Assembly: GCF_000972845.2 (NCBI RefSeq)
Contig: NC_040021.1
Location: forward strand, 3,783,382-3,847,381
DNA length: 64,000 bases
Origin: Larimichthys crocea
Lineage: Eukaryota; Chordata; Actinopteri; Sciaenidae
Direction of reading: 5' to 3'
Position numbers and translations under genes: made by a program. This document shows, in pieces, positions 38,711-50,770 of this stretch. The notes under the pieces are model-generated. The model had not been told where the DNA came from. It made no database searches and worked only from the letters and a program-made list of their open reading frames with translations. Position 1 is the stretch's first letter. Every line of letters begins with the position of its first letter.

Positions 38711-38885
38711 TACACACGCCTCCTCACAGCTCAGTATCTGTACGAAATGCTTATTTAAAGAATAGATTACACATAGGGCCTCAATTTATGATTTTTGGTT
38801 TGGAAAGCTCTTCTCCAGGACTTTGTCAGCACTCAAACACACCACCAGAGGGTGTATTCTCACTATTTCTGCTCCTAAACCTTTA
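38711..38885. repeat. Dispersed repeat, copy related to 39886-40050
   Basis: 'CTCCTCACAGCTCAGTATCTG', 'GAATGCTTAT'-like and 'CAGCACTCAAACACACCAC' followed by 'AGAGGG' occur in the same order here and at 39886-40050, 1.2 kb to the right, in the same orientation with many substitutions. It is either an old local duplication or two insertions of one family. Confidence 0.65.
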
Positions 38886-39359
38886 TATTTAACCAAGCAG
38901 CTGGCTTTAACTTTATAGTTTTAGATCACAGAGTTATCAGTTGCTGACACTCATTATTCTCTATGCTGCATTTTGTCCCACTTCCTTTTTTTTAAACACG
39001 AGCTGATGATGAGGATCAGGACAGTGAGATTAGACGGTGAGTCAGCGTGAGTCAGGAGGAAGCACAGATAACACATAACACTGCTGTGAACGGTCTGCAT
39101 CATGCTCTCGTAACGTGGCCTCATTGTTTATCCTCTATTAAAGAAACATTGTGTAACTTTTGTACCACTTATAGTGAAATGAATGGTGTCTCTGTCATTA
39201 GTATGTTTGAGTTCGATCACCTGCAGGAAGAAGGTAACACTAAGTCACACTATTTCACTGATTTTGGTGAAACTGGATCATGTTTTATAGAGAAAATGTT
39301 TTCTGATGTCATCCGACTGCTCCGCCTCAACTCTCTGTGATTTACAGAGTTTACTGATG

Positions 39360-39605
39360 GACGATTGGTGCCAACTGTAGCTGCTGTTACCTCAGTTTGT
39401 TAGCCAGGCTGCCCGGACTATGAGTTCAGAGTGTTTGTACCACAGGTGTTTTGGACCACCGGGTAAAAAAAAAAAGCAGTTTATGGGCCCAGGGCATGGG
39501 GAGCAAAGCCAGTGTTGTGCCAGAACAGGAGCTGGGCAAGCAGTGCTCGGCAGCCTCTATGGACATAATAACAGAGGCAAAAAAAAAGTATTATATTTAT
39601 GACAT
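39360..39605. repeat. Dispersed repeat related to 48880-49130
   Basis: Shared words with the 48.9-kb copy include TTTGGACCACCGGG, GTGCCAGAACAGGAGCTG and GCAGCCTCTATGGA followed by AATAACAGA. The two copies diverge and each carries its own A-rich or AAG expansion at the same place after CCACCGGG. Confidence 0.65.
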
Positions 39606-41539
39606 TACACTCTGAAACTCTCGACACATTGTTGTTTTAATCTGCTGGTTGAAAAAAACACAAAAACACCTAATTTCCAGCTTTTATTTTGAAAGTAGTA
39701 GGAACAGGATGAGCTTAATTTTTAAGATATTTAAAAAATTTCTACTTTACACTTTTAATTCCTTTAAAAAGGTCCTTTCTGGTCCTTTATGTGTCTACTT
39801 TTATTTTGTAACGTTTTAATCTAATGAATTCATCTCGTTTTATTACTCTTGCCTTTTTTAATTGCCTCTGTGTTACTGTACCACGTGTCTCCTCACAGCT
39901 CAGTATCTGCACAGAATGCTTATATAATGATAAAGAACAGTAAAAACACAGACATCAACCTATGCCCTGGTGGACGAATTCATGACGGTTTTGCCAGCAC
40001 TCAAACACACCACTAGAGGGAATATTCTCACCATGTTTGCTGCTTCAAACAAGCTGCAACAACCTGATTATTTCTCCTTCTCTCTCTGCTCTAACATCTC
40101 AGTGATCGTTACAGGTGGTATGGATTGTGTTATGCAGTTTTTTGGGTGGAGGGACTTGTTTGTTTTGGGTCAGTCATACCTCACATTCTTCAGATGAAAA
40201 ACTTTGTAAAGTTTGATCAAACAAATAACAGGCCACCACACCTCCTGAGCAAATATTAATCCGTGTACATGAACACATTCCTGACCTGAGCTGCCATAAC
40301 AACAGCAGGCTTCAGAAGAATACCTGACAGAAACCCGGTGGATGAACTACTGGCAGTGAATCACAGGACATTAACTTTCCTGAGCTGGTCGTGCAGCATA
40401 TGAAAAGACAATCGGGCCTCCTTCAGTGGAGGAACGAGCAGTGAAGTGTCGCGGACGGACACAGAGTCAGCTGAATGTGAGCTTTGTTTGACTGTCAGAC
40501 TGGTTCACGTCGATCTGTCAGGCTTTGTGCACTCCACACTGAAGTGAACCAACAGTCACATGACGAGCCGTGCACAAAACACTAGTTTTTTTTTTTGCTC
40601 AAACATTTGTGGCACGTTGACTGAACGTTAGGAGGTGAAGAAGGTGGTGCAGCTTTAACTGGTTATTTGCATCATCAACAATATTTTATTTAAAGCTTCA
40701 GTGGAGATTCAGACGGGAGAGGTGAGACTCAGAGTTCATCTCAGGTGTGTGTCTAACCTGGAATGAGATGAAGGAAGTAAGGAAGAGAGGATAGGAAGTG
40801 AACGGATGAAGGGAAGCGGAGGAAGGGTGGATCGAGTGGGGCCAACAATAGCTTGGCAGGTGATCAGAGGTGTGATTGAAGCGTGGGTCCTGAACCTGAA
40901 TGAACTGTTTAACCTCATATTCATATTCACTGTAATAACAATAACAAGTAAACCAAACAATGAACTCGTTAACCGCAGAAAGTTTGTGTCGAACCATCAA
41001 TATTTCCCGTGAATGTCGCATCAGCGATGAGTTTTCTCTCGTTACATTCATATATAACAGGCTTATTTTTCTGTGTTTTCCGTGTGTTTCCGTTTTCCGC
41101 GTGTCCTTAAATCATCATAAATAATAACACAAACCTTAAAGAATACCAATTCAGTTCAATTTTCTACACAAAAATGAATAAAAATGTTGAGATATAAGTC
41201 AACTATATATTTCAATAAATGAATAACACCTCATGACCCGCTGTGAAACCCCTGGTGCGGGGTCAACCTGGGTACCCAGAGGTCGGGAACCAGGGATCTG
41301 ACTGTCTTTATGTCTAACTACGTAAGTTATCATCTCTATTTGTGTGAAGATGCCTTCTGTCGAAGGTTTTAAAGGATTATTAAACTAAATAAACTGGAAA
41401 TAACTTCCTTAAATCCAGCGTTAGAAAGTAAATAAGGACCTTATGGAGACACAGAACATTTCTTCTGTAAAGCTGGGCTTGTAGACCGATCCCAGTATGT
41501 TTTAAACTCAGTCTATTTAAAGGAACTGTTTGATATTTT

Positions 41540-41660
41540 TGGGAAATGCACTTATTAGCTTTCTTGCTGAGAGTTAGATGAGAAGATCGATCTGATGTTT
41601 GTCCGTTAAAGACTGGAAACAGCTTTCCTGTCTGGAGGTAACAAAATCTGTTCAGCAGCT
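41540..41660. repeat. Fragment of a common fish repeat
   Basis: 'GAGAGTTAGATGAGAAGATC' followed by 'GACTGGAAACAGCTTTCC' and 'GGTAACAAAATCTG' match the widespread percomorph repeat also seen at 12.1, 18.6 and 50.4 kb. Confidence 0.5.
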
Positions 41661-44600
41661 CCTCTTCAAAGTCTCATGTGTACAAAAAAGGAGGAAGGTG
41701 AGCGGAGAAGGACAGAATATTAAACAGAGGGATTATGATATTAAAAAATCAACAGCTTAATGTATGAAGCTGCTGCTGTCATGAGATTGCACTCACTGCC
41801 CTGTAACTTTATTCCACGTCTTCCTTATCTGCATCAATAAACTGAGAGAGAGTTTCCCCTTGCTCAAACTCTTTATGTAACACCAAAGCCGTGAAGTAAC
41901 AGACACGCTCCTTTAACTGTACTGAAGTCTGTGACTATAGGGAAGGAAGTTCAGGGCAGATCACATGAGTGCAGAGGGGGGAAAAAAAAAACTTGCTGAC
42001 ACCTCCTTTTTCGTTGGCCTTTGTCCAGCGTCCCATTTTACTAGAAAAGCCTCTGTGGACTGCGTACTAAGGTCGGTGAATACTCTCACAGCTCATCATT
42101 GTCTGAGCTGTTGGATTAGCAGGCGCAAAGTGTAAAAACATATACACCTCACAACATTTACAGGCTCAAGGTAACTGATACCATTAAGGACTATTAATCT
42201 GTGTGTGTGTTGTTGTTGTGTGTGTTCCTGCCAAGGATCATTCCAGTGTTTACCATCCAATGTCCAAAGATGTACTGAGGCAGTGATCCTCTCCTCTTTC
42301 AGGTTTCAGGTTTAGGGTAGAAATAAGCTAAGAAGAGAACATAAGAAGAAAGAATAAAAAAGGATATAAGGGAAAAAAAGAATATAAAATGTGCATATAA
42401 TACAAAATATACTAAAAACTGAATATGAAATATACTAAAGCACAACTTACACAACGTTTTGGCGACTATATTTAAGTATAACTGTATAAACAGGATCTGT
42501 TACACTGTTGGGAAACTGATTGTAGCAGTTGTTGTTGTTGTCGTGCAGGTCACACTGACATTCAGATAGCATTAAATCAGAGTGTCCTCCTCCCTGTGAG
42601 AAGCTCTTATCTCCTCGCTCTCACACAGGAGTGAGGGATGAATCAATCCATGAAGACTGTGAGGAGTGTAACTTCTCTTTTTTAATCTTTTAAAGGCATG
42701 TGGAAATCTCTACGACAACTTAAAGATAACTGCCGCTTTAAATTCACTTTATTAGTACGGTACTGTTTGATATTTTGCACGTGGGATGTTAGATGTTTGT
42801 TCATGTTGGACAATCGTGGCACGACGGACTGAAAATGACACTGTATACGTTGAATTTAAGGCTCCGTGTTTGTTCAGTTTTCAGGAAAGTCACGTTGGAT
42901 ATATTGTAAACATTTACTTAGATGTTGAAAACGTGAAAACTTTGACTTTCTCGCTGAAAGTTGGTAACCTGCGCACACATTGGGAAGACACACAGTTTGT
43001 TTGTGTTCTTCTTTCAGTTCTGTTTCGGGCCCTCCGGCTCTTCTTGTCCGAGCTCTCAGCTAAAAACAGCCGCTGGCTGCAGCTCGAGACGACTTTTATA
43101 AGAGTGCTGAAACCAAAACAACAGAAGACAGAAGATGATGATTCGGTTGTTTCATCGAATTATCTCTTAAAAGTCTCAGTCGGAGCAGCAACTTCTAAAC
43201 CCAACGAACAACATGAATGATGACACACGTGGTATAAAACTTATCCTAGTTTTCACCTGATTCTCTGCCTGTTCCACGAGGCCAGATGTAAACGTAATAA
43301 AACGAACGAACAAATTCGTCTTCTGCAAACTGGAACTCCCTCTCTGTGCTGTGAGTGTTATCTCTTTAAGGCTCGGGAATTGCCCAATCACCAGCTAATT
43401 CATTTAGCGTGTGTCGAGCGTCTTAGATAACGCCGCAAACGTTCGCAGCTTGAATCATCCATGTTTGCTGCATGACAGTCATCAGTTTGTCCTTTCAGCG
43501 CTGAGATAACGTGGCCTCATGACCTCTTTGGTAAAGAGCTTGCTCTCTCTTTCTGTTGTAAACAGACAGCGGGACAAGTAGGGCAGACAACACACACACA
43601 CACACACACACAATATGTCCAGTTAAAAGGACTGCAGGGGTTAGGGAGTTCATGAGTATTTTGACGTTTGTACTCTGAAAGGGAATTTTTTTTGAAAAGG
43701 CTCAGTTTTGTTAGAGTTATCTGGTGAACAGTGAGCTCCTTTGTAACTTTAAAGGTTTTACTGTTATCGCTGATTTGTTTTCTCGAAAGCAAAAGAGTCC
43801 AATGGGCGCTGACGCATTAGTGATAAAATAAAATCAATGCCGTCGTCCTCTTGTGTACAGAGACGGGTCAGCAATTCAGCTAATCAGCAAGAAAAATGTC
43901 TAAAAAAACGAATCGAGCTCTGATGTCGCCGGCCCCTCTCAGTTAATCGATTCATTGTTCTTTCTAGACCGCTTCAGGAAATGACAAAAAAGACAATTTG
44001 CCAGAGTCGAAGTTGATACATTACAATGCAACAATTCAACCTCCCAAAAAAGTTGAAATATTTCCTGTGAACAGTTGTCTAATGGTTTGCGCTGAAGGTG
44101 AGAGTGTGGTGAAGTGCACACCGGCACAAAGAGGCTCTCCACATAATGATAAATTAAATATTCATCAGGTGAGATTATTAAAAAATGTTCAGAGCTTCTT
44201 CATCAGCAGTAATCCTCCTTTATATGCAGACACAGCTGAAGTCGATTCCATGTTAGGTCCCAAGTTTCTCTTGTTTCAAACACATGCAGGTCGGGCTCGG
44301 ACGATGTAAACCGTATGTTCATCAGTGTAGGTACTTTCCTTTTGACGGACTGCCACCGAGTGCATGCTGGGACAGCAGCTGCAGACATCAGACGAGTCCA
44401 AACAGTGAATTATCAGACACTTCACTGGTTTCCAGTTGGTGATTTTCTTTCTTTTCTTCCTCCCGTCTCAGTTTATCTGCCACTGACCAAATATTTAAAA
44501 TCACGTCTGTGTTTGCTTGCTTGCATGTCACCAGATGCAGTTGCAGGTTTTCTCGTCTGCGTCGTCCAACTGACAGTTCATTCTTGATCTTGGAATAAGA

Positions 44601-44860
44601 CTGAAGGTGCTTTCAGACAGAGAGTGGATGCAGCCTTCATTGTTTTTAATCGGAGGGCAGATGCTGATCTTGGTTCAAATCTCTCGGTGATGGCACTCGA
44701 GGAAAAGTCAGAAGGATTCTAATATTTTATGGGAATCCACCTTATAATTTATTTCAGTCTGGACCAAAGTGGAGGACCTAATGGCCGATGTCTCCATCCC
44801 TGCAGCCTGCGATATCCAAAATCATCAATCACATGGCCGAGGAGATGTGTGTATGTATTG

Positions 44861-44862
<2 letters not shown>

Positions 44863-44912
<50 letters not shown>
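44863..44912. repeat. (GT)n microsatellite
   Basis: About 25 uninterrupted GT units. A second run lies 130 bp away. The poly-Cys/Val open frames through this region are artefacts of the repeat. Confidence 0.98.
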
Positions 44913-44917
<5 letters not shown>

Positions 44918-45040
44918 GGAGGGTCCGTTATGTGCTGTTCTGGTTAGGAAGGACTTCCAGCAGAGAGCAGAGAGAGACTGCTGTTTTCACAGAATTCCTC
45001 TTGGCAGTTATTATATACACCCTGCAACAACAAAATGTGC

Positions 45041-45059
45041 ATGTGTGTGTGTGTGTGTG

Positions 45060-45099
<40 letters not shown>
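45041..45099. repeat. (GT)n microsatellite with one GC interruption
   Basis: About 29 GT units, with a single GC unit near 45065. Confidence 0.98.
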
Positions 45100-45101
<2 letters not shown>

Positions 45102-45364
45102 CATGCACAACAGCAGTTTACCTGTTATCACCCAATAGTTTTTGGTTGCCATCGATGTGTTGAGATTATGGTATTCAAGAGCTGAAGAGAGGAAGAAAGA
45201 GGAAAGTTTCAGATATTTGCAGCTTTCTGTGAAACCGCCTGAATCTGAGAGAGCAGACTGTGTTATGATGTGACACTCGTCATATTTTTACACAATTTTC
45301 TCAAAACTTAACATACAAATGTGAAGAGAGGCCAATGGTTGCTCAAACAAGCCACCTGTGACCA

Positions 45365-45640
45365 CACCCACCTGTCAATCAAAGCGTCCACGCTCTTAAT
45401 CCTGCATAACTTTAAGCCTTAATATAATGTGAACAGGTGAGTTGTATATAAATTCACCCTCAGTACAGTTGTCATGAACGGGGAAATTAGCTACAGAGAC
45501 CAAAACTGTTTTTTGTACCAGGCTGTAAACATGTTTATTTCTGCTGTGAAACATGGGGACTTATGGAGACTGACTCACTTCTGGAGCCAGCCTCAAGTGG
45601 ACGTTTGAGGAACTGAGTGGAGGTTGCCACTTGGTTGGTT
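45365..45640. repeat. Dispersed repeat, copy 2 of the pair with 13800-14115
   Basis: Nearly the same sequence as 13800-14115 in the same orientation, with small deletions (for example around 45549). Flanks are unrelated to those of copy 1, so this is an interspersed family and not a segmental duplication. Confidence 0.75.
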
Positions 45641-45649
45641 GTCAACACT

Positions 45650-47320
45650 GAAGGAAGGAAAATACATCGACTGTAAAAAACACTGATATGTCTTAAAATA
45701 ACTGTAGAAACTTGAAAGACAGTTAAGATCCAAAGACTTCCTTCAGGAGCCTGTTTATTTTTCTTTAAGAAGTGTGTAACAGACTCTGCTGGAGCAGCAG
45801 ATGGGAGGCTTCATCATGTACTTCATTATTTCCAACATGTGATTTTATATTTATATTGGACTTTGTATTAATCTGAGAAAATAACTTGCAAGGAGAGGAA
45901 ATGCATTCATCCGTTTATACACTGATGTATGAGTTTGGATAAAATCACTTTGCATACACACAGGCTGTTTTATTTCTTAGTGCTTTCTGCTGCGTTTCTG
46001 TGCACAAATAGAGAACAAACTTTCTATTTTGCGTAACTTTCACTCAGAATTTCTACATTTTTATCTGCACCTCTTGTACTTTCTGTTCCCGTCGGCTTTT
46101 AATGTGAAATCTGTGCTTGTGCCACGTGGAGGCAGGACCGTTTATACACTGAAATTATCAATCAAGCTTTGATATCCAGCAGTTAATTCCCTCTGTCTCC
46201 TCGTAACGTGATGAGCTGCTGCAGCCCTCCTCACACTCGCTGATAACGGCTGTTTAAAGATGCCGTTTATCTCCACTGTATGCAGATTGCATAACCGTAT
46301 GATGGGGTGAGAGTGAGCGTGTTTGGTGTTGATCATCTCCTCTCCCTTCCCCGGAGAGTTTTTATTTTTTATCAGTGATGAATTCATTACTGCTGGTTGA
46401 ACCTTCTTAACTCTGTGATCAAAGTCTGAGAGGCTGGCGAGTGCCAGTGCAGTCGGTGAAACATTAACCCAGCGCCTTCATTCAGAGTGAGAAAACACAA
46501 AGTTTGATTTGTTTTTATCACACACACACACACACACAGAGGAAACTACATTATTGTGTCAGTCCTCTCACACACTTCCTCCCCCTCAGTAACCTTGTTT
46601 CCAAAAAAGTTGGCCCGCTGTGTGAAATGTAAACAGAAACAAGACGTCCGAAACGTTGCAATCCCAGATTTCTAACTGCAAATAGCACAAAAACAACCTG
46701 TCGGATGTTGAAGCTGAGAAATTTCATGATTCATGATGTGCCCATTTTCATAAAAAGATAAACTTTCCCGTAATCTTCTTGCTTGATGTTGATTCCCCCT
46801 CTGCTCAACACTTCAGTTCATTCCTAATGTGGCAAACACTTTCAACAGGACTGCAGGCAGGTCAGTTTAGCACCTGGACGTTTGCATTTTAAAGGATTTG
46901 AAGACTTCTTCTCCCCCCACTGATCATCATCATCACCACCACCACCGGAGAGCTGGTTAACATTCCAGCCCTCCTAATCTCTCTCTAAGACGGTCAGGTC
47001 TTTTGTGAGTACGAAGCTGCCATGTGGTCAGATTAAAGCTTGTTTCACTCTGAGAGCAGTGTGGGAGAGGACAGCAGTGTAGTAGTTGTAATAGTAGTTT
47101 TTACACTCCGTGTGCCAAAGATTTGGACCTCCCTGTCTTACGTCCTTCATCTTACGTGTGTGGCATCAGAGGAATGAAGTGACACTATTATTCCGGTTTA
47201 ATGTTTGCAGTGTTATAAGGTGATTGCAGAAATAACTTCTAAAGATCATAAAATCCTGATGGAACGAATTAATAAGACATTTTCTTGCGGGTGTAAAATG
47301 AGGCAGCTTTATTTAAAAAA
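45650..47320. other. Intergenic, no gene seen
   Basis: Unique AT-rich sequence with a short CA run at about 46519-46540. No exon was recognised. Confidence 0.5.
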
Positions 47321-47324
47321 AATA

Positions 47325-47400
47325 ATAATAACTTTATTTATATAGCACCTTTAAAAACAAGGTTAACAAAGCAGAGGATCCAACAGAAGGCCGAGCATGA
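47325..47400 (-). repeat. LINE 3'-end relic (L2/CR1-like)
   Basis: 'AATAATAATAACTTTATTTATATAGCACCTTT' in part, followed by 'AAAACAAGGTTAACAAAG', is the reverse complement of the typical 3' end of fish L2-like LINEs, where short TTA repeats follow the tail. Confidence 0.5.
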
Positions 47401-47567
47401 GAATAAATAAACACAAGAAAGACAGAAAACAAGGAGAGTGATGAAAAAATTATATTTGTTTTTATTTCTAAGCTTAGAAATGAAAGAATCGTAGTACAGT
47501 AATACGAGGTATAAATATATATAAAAATGGGTGAATAAAAAGTGAAAATTAGCAGGTATAAAGTTAA

Positions 47568-48093
47568 ATTAAAGCTGCAAGCAGCGATGGTCGGGCCCTC
47601 GCACATGTGCGCAGGTCGAAATGTTCATGACATCGGTCTTAATAACCACAAGAAGTTTCAGACAGCTCTGAGAAGGTGCTTCCTGCCGATTTCTTCTTTG
47701 AATCTTTTTTATGGACGGCCACGCCCACACAGTTTCCTCAAAATTCATAATGTTGATAACTTTTCATTGTCGAGGCCTTGAGAACACACACGGCAAGTTT
47801 CAAACGCATCGGATAAAATCCCTAGGAGGAGTTCAATCAAATGCGACCCCTGGAAATGACCCAAAAACACGAAAAGGACAAATTTGACAAAAATTGGACG
47901 CCGTACGCTTCACTGTAGCCCGGGTCACCAAGAGACTTTTTTGTGTGTCTCGGTATGTTACCTACTCCCTCCAAATTTCGTACACGTGGATGAAACCGTG
48001 GCGAGGGGCCCCTCCGAAAACATACATCTAGACGTTAAACGTTAGAAATCCAATAGGGCCTCGCCCAGCGTGCCGTGCTCGGGCCCTAATAAA
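47568..48093. mobile_element. Common fish interspersed element bounded by TCGGGCCCT words
   Basis: The element begins TTAAAGCTGCAAGCAGCGAT followed by TCGGGCCCTCGCAC and ends GTGCTCGGGCCCTAATAAA. I recognise these ends from a very abundant percomorph repeat. The interior includes 'GACGGCCACGCCCACACAG' and 'TTGAGAACACACACGGCAAG', with no coding capacity. Its class is uncertain; no clear terminal inverted repeat or target duplication could be defined. Confidence 0.6.
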
Positions 48094-48879
48094 GAGAAAG
48101 TTTCAGTGCAATTACTGAGTCATGGGAAGATTCACATTTTATTGAAGTGAATACAAAGTGTCATACAGAAAGTGCAGAAAAAAAGGAAGTGAAACAAGCG
48201 ACCGGCGTCATTCTGACTTTAATATTAAAACCAGTTCATCTTTACAGCCCACACACTGACCATCGCACGCAGAATCAGACTGTTCAGCATTTTACTACAA
48301 CAAAGTTCTGCTGTTTTATTCCTCGTGTCCGTTTTTCAGTTCAGTATTTCTGTATTTGTTTCAGAACATTATGAAAATATAACCATGAAACATATTCCAT
48401 CAACTTAAATCTACATTTACAAGTTCTCCAGTCATTATTAATCCATATATTTAAAAAATTTGCTTGATTTACTTTAATTTCTCAACATGTCAGGCCCCTC
48501 AGAGGAGAAATGAAAGGTTAATGCTGCCATCCAGCTCCTGAAAGGACTGTATTGAGAGTGAATTGACCCCAGCAGCAGTGAAACCCCAGTCTGTTGTCTG
48601 AAAATGGGACTATATGACACAGTGGAGTCTTTCTTTCTAAACAAGGCTCAGAGTTTACTGATCGCAGCCACTTTCACTGGCGGTTTCATTCCCTTTTTTC
48701 TCTCATAACAGGACAGAAGACAAACTGAATCCACTCCCTGATTGAACTCTACTCTCATACCCTCCAGCCTTAATGGCAGTATAATGCCAATTTCTGTGTT
48801 TGTGTAACGTTAACTTGTAATCAGATGAATGGTGTCTCTGTCATTCTCACTCTTTGTCCTCGCACTATGTAACTTTGTG
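48094..48879. other. Intergenic, no gene seen
   Basis: AT-rich unique sequence; nothing supportable on either strand. Confidence 0.5.
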
Positions 48880-49130
48880 AAAAAATGCTGTGGACAGTGA
48901 AGTAAACTGTTGCAAACTAGAGCTTTGATAGCCGGGATGTCTGGACGGTGAGCTTTATATGTATGGTTTGGACCACCGGGAAGAAGAAGAAGAAGAAGAA
49001 GAAGAAGAAGAGGAGGTTTTCACACTGCAGTGGAGCTAGTGTCGTGCCAGAACAGGAGCTGTGCATGCAGGCAATGTAACCGGGCTCAGCAGCCTCTATG
49101 GAGGCAATAACAGAAAGAGAAAAGTTATTT
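48880..49130. repeat. Dispersed repeat related to 39360-39605, with (AAG)n
   Basis: Same family words as the 39.4-kb copy. An (AAG)n run of about 11 units occupies 48981-49012. A GT microsatellite follows at about 49335-49360. Confidence 0.65.
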
Positions 49131-49874
49131 ACAAATCTGATAATAACGTTCACTGGCTTTTGTTCTACCACAAAACATACACACAAGCACTCCTAACTCT
49201 GGTCTGACCTGTATTTGTGTAAGAAATGTAATATGAGAACAGAGACATTTACCCTTGACAACAGGTTTAACCTGTAAAGAAAGCGATGATGGTGATGATG
49301 AAGTCGTCACCAGCCTTTGGGGATGAAAAGCAGCTGTGTGTGTGTGTGTGTGTGTGTGTTTTGCTAGAGTAGCAAGAGCTTTACTGTTTGATGTTGACAT
49401 GAACTGATCGAAGTCGACAGTTCGGCCCTGAGAAATGTTTTAACCTCTCTTTAACTGCCTCGGTTTTTCCACTGCATGTCTCTTTTCTCGGATTTCTCCT
49501 TTGATTTTTGCTCTTTACGCTTTTTGCGAACAAACCAGAACATTCCAACGGATGGAAAACATTTTTGTGTGTTGTGTTGTGTTTGTTCATGTTGTTGGAG
49601 GCACTGAAGAAACATTCAAATATATGTTATTCAAGGGAATCATTTGAATATCCGTCATTTCCCTCTCATCTCATCTAACCTGTGACGGTTAACAAGGCTG
49701 AAGACACTTCAGTTTATCTAATGCATTAAAAATCAAATCTGGGCAAACATTGTTTTCACTGTATGAACCATATTAATACCTTTCACAGCAGGAACGGATA
49801 CATAAATGTTACAATGTGCCCTTCAGTACTGTTTGTTACAGACACTTCAAGTTTATTATAGCTAATATTTTAAG

Positions 49875-49956
49875 CAGATAATATCCTCAAAGCACTAATT
49901 TGACATCCTCTGACACAGATAATATCCTCAAAGCACTAATTTGACATCCTCTGACA
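49875..49956. repeat. Exact 41-bp tandem duplication
   Basis: The 41-bp unit at 49875-49915 is repeated immediately and without change at 49916-49956. It lies 22 bp from the transposon at 49979. Confidence 0.95.
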
Positions 49957-49978
49957 CGTCTCTTATGTCTGTACGGTA

Positions 49979-50357
49979 CCCAGATAGCAAATATTTTGGC
50001 TGTATTATGGCATACAGTTGGCATTTTTGGCATTAAGAAAGCCTTTTGGCTTAACTGTGGTATGATTAGGGTTATCCATAATAGATAAGGAGGCGCCAGC
50101 AATATATGGCTGAGTTAAGGCATGTTTATGGCATTGCCAGAAGATTGGAACAGCTGGTTTTGGGGCTCTTCTGGGACATTTATGGCTATATTTTGGAAGT
50201 CCACAATTTGTTTTGGGTGAATTTTGGTTCCCTTTTGGTATGATTTTGGCTTTCCTAATTTGGGCCATTTATGGGCCAGACATCCACCCCATAACCTTGC
50301 CAAAATGACAAGCCAGATTTGGGCCAAAGCGAAGCCAAAAGATTTTTGCTATGTGGG
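49979..50357. mobile_element. 379-bp non-autonomous DNA transposon with terminal inverted repeats
   Basis: The left tip CCCAGATAGCAAATATTTTG and the reverse complement of the right tip, CCCACATAGCAAAAATCTTTTG, pair as inverted repeats of about 22 bp. TA dinucleotides sit directly outside both ends (49977-49978 and 50358-50359), which would fit a TA target duplication. The interior is rich in TTTTGGC/GGCATTT words and has no transposase. The superfamily is uncertain. Confidence 0.7.
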
Positions 50358-50378
50358 TAAATACGAAGCCAATTAGCT

Positions 50379-50770
50379 TAGCTTAGCACAAATACTAGAA
50401 ACAGAGGGAAACAGCTAGCCCGGCTTTGTCCAAAAGCAAACAGAATCCATCCACCGACACACTAAACATCAGCGTGTTGGCATTGTCACCGTAAGCATGC
50501 TGACGTTAGCGTTTAGCTCAAAGCACCGCTGTGTTTTGTGTCGTCTCACAATGCTGCAGACTCTTACAACACGGCACGACTCCTTCAGTTCATCTGATGG
50601 ATTCAAAATCGACGTGGTTTTTTTTTATTGCACATGGGAGAGTGAATCATATTGATGCAGCTGCTACGTCTCGACACTAAATATGAAGCTGCGGTGGGAA
50701 GCCAATGAGCTTAGCTTAGCACAAATACTGGAAACAGGGGGAAACAGCTAGCCCGGCTTTGTCAAGTTAA
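50379..50770. repeat. Two direct copies of a 68-bp repeat fragment
   Basis: The blocks starting at 50374 and 50698 both read GAAGCCAAT(T/G)AGCTTAGC and continue through GGAAACAGCTAGCCCGGCTT with few differences. They belong to the common percomorph repeat whose other fragments are at 12.1 and 41.5 kb. The 250 bp between them is unlike either block. Confidence 0.7.

Larger units (their letters stand above)
37055..45360. other. Intergenic region with repeat relics
   Basis: No coding exon is supported. Apart from listed repeats (38711-40050 pair, 39360-39605, 41540-41660 and CA/GT microsatellites at 43587-43612, 44863-44912 and 45041-45099), the sequence is AT-rich and unique. Confidence 0.5.

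Noticed and set aside
44810..44851. Short exon-like segment (PAISKIINHMAEEM) after CCCTGCAG
   Set aside because: It reads like protein for 14 residues but its only donor is the start of a GT microsatellite, and no partner exon or family was found.
44769..45185. Open frames of 138 and 116 residues
   Set aside because: They are translations of two GT microsatellites (poly Cys/Val).
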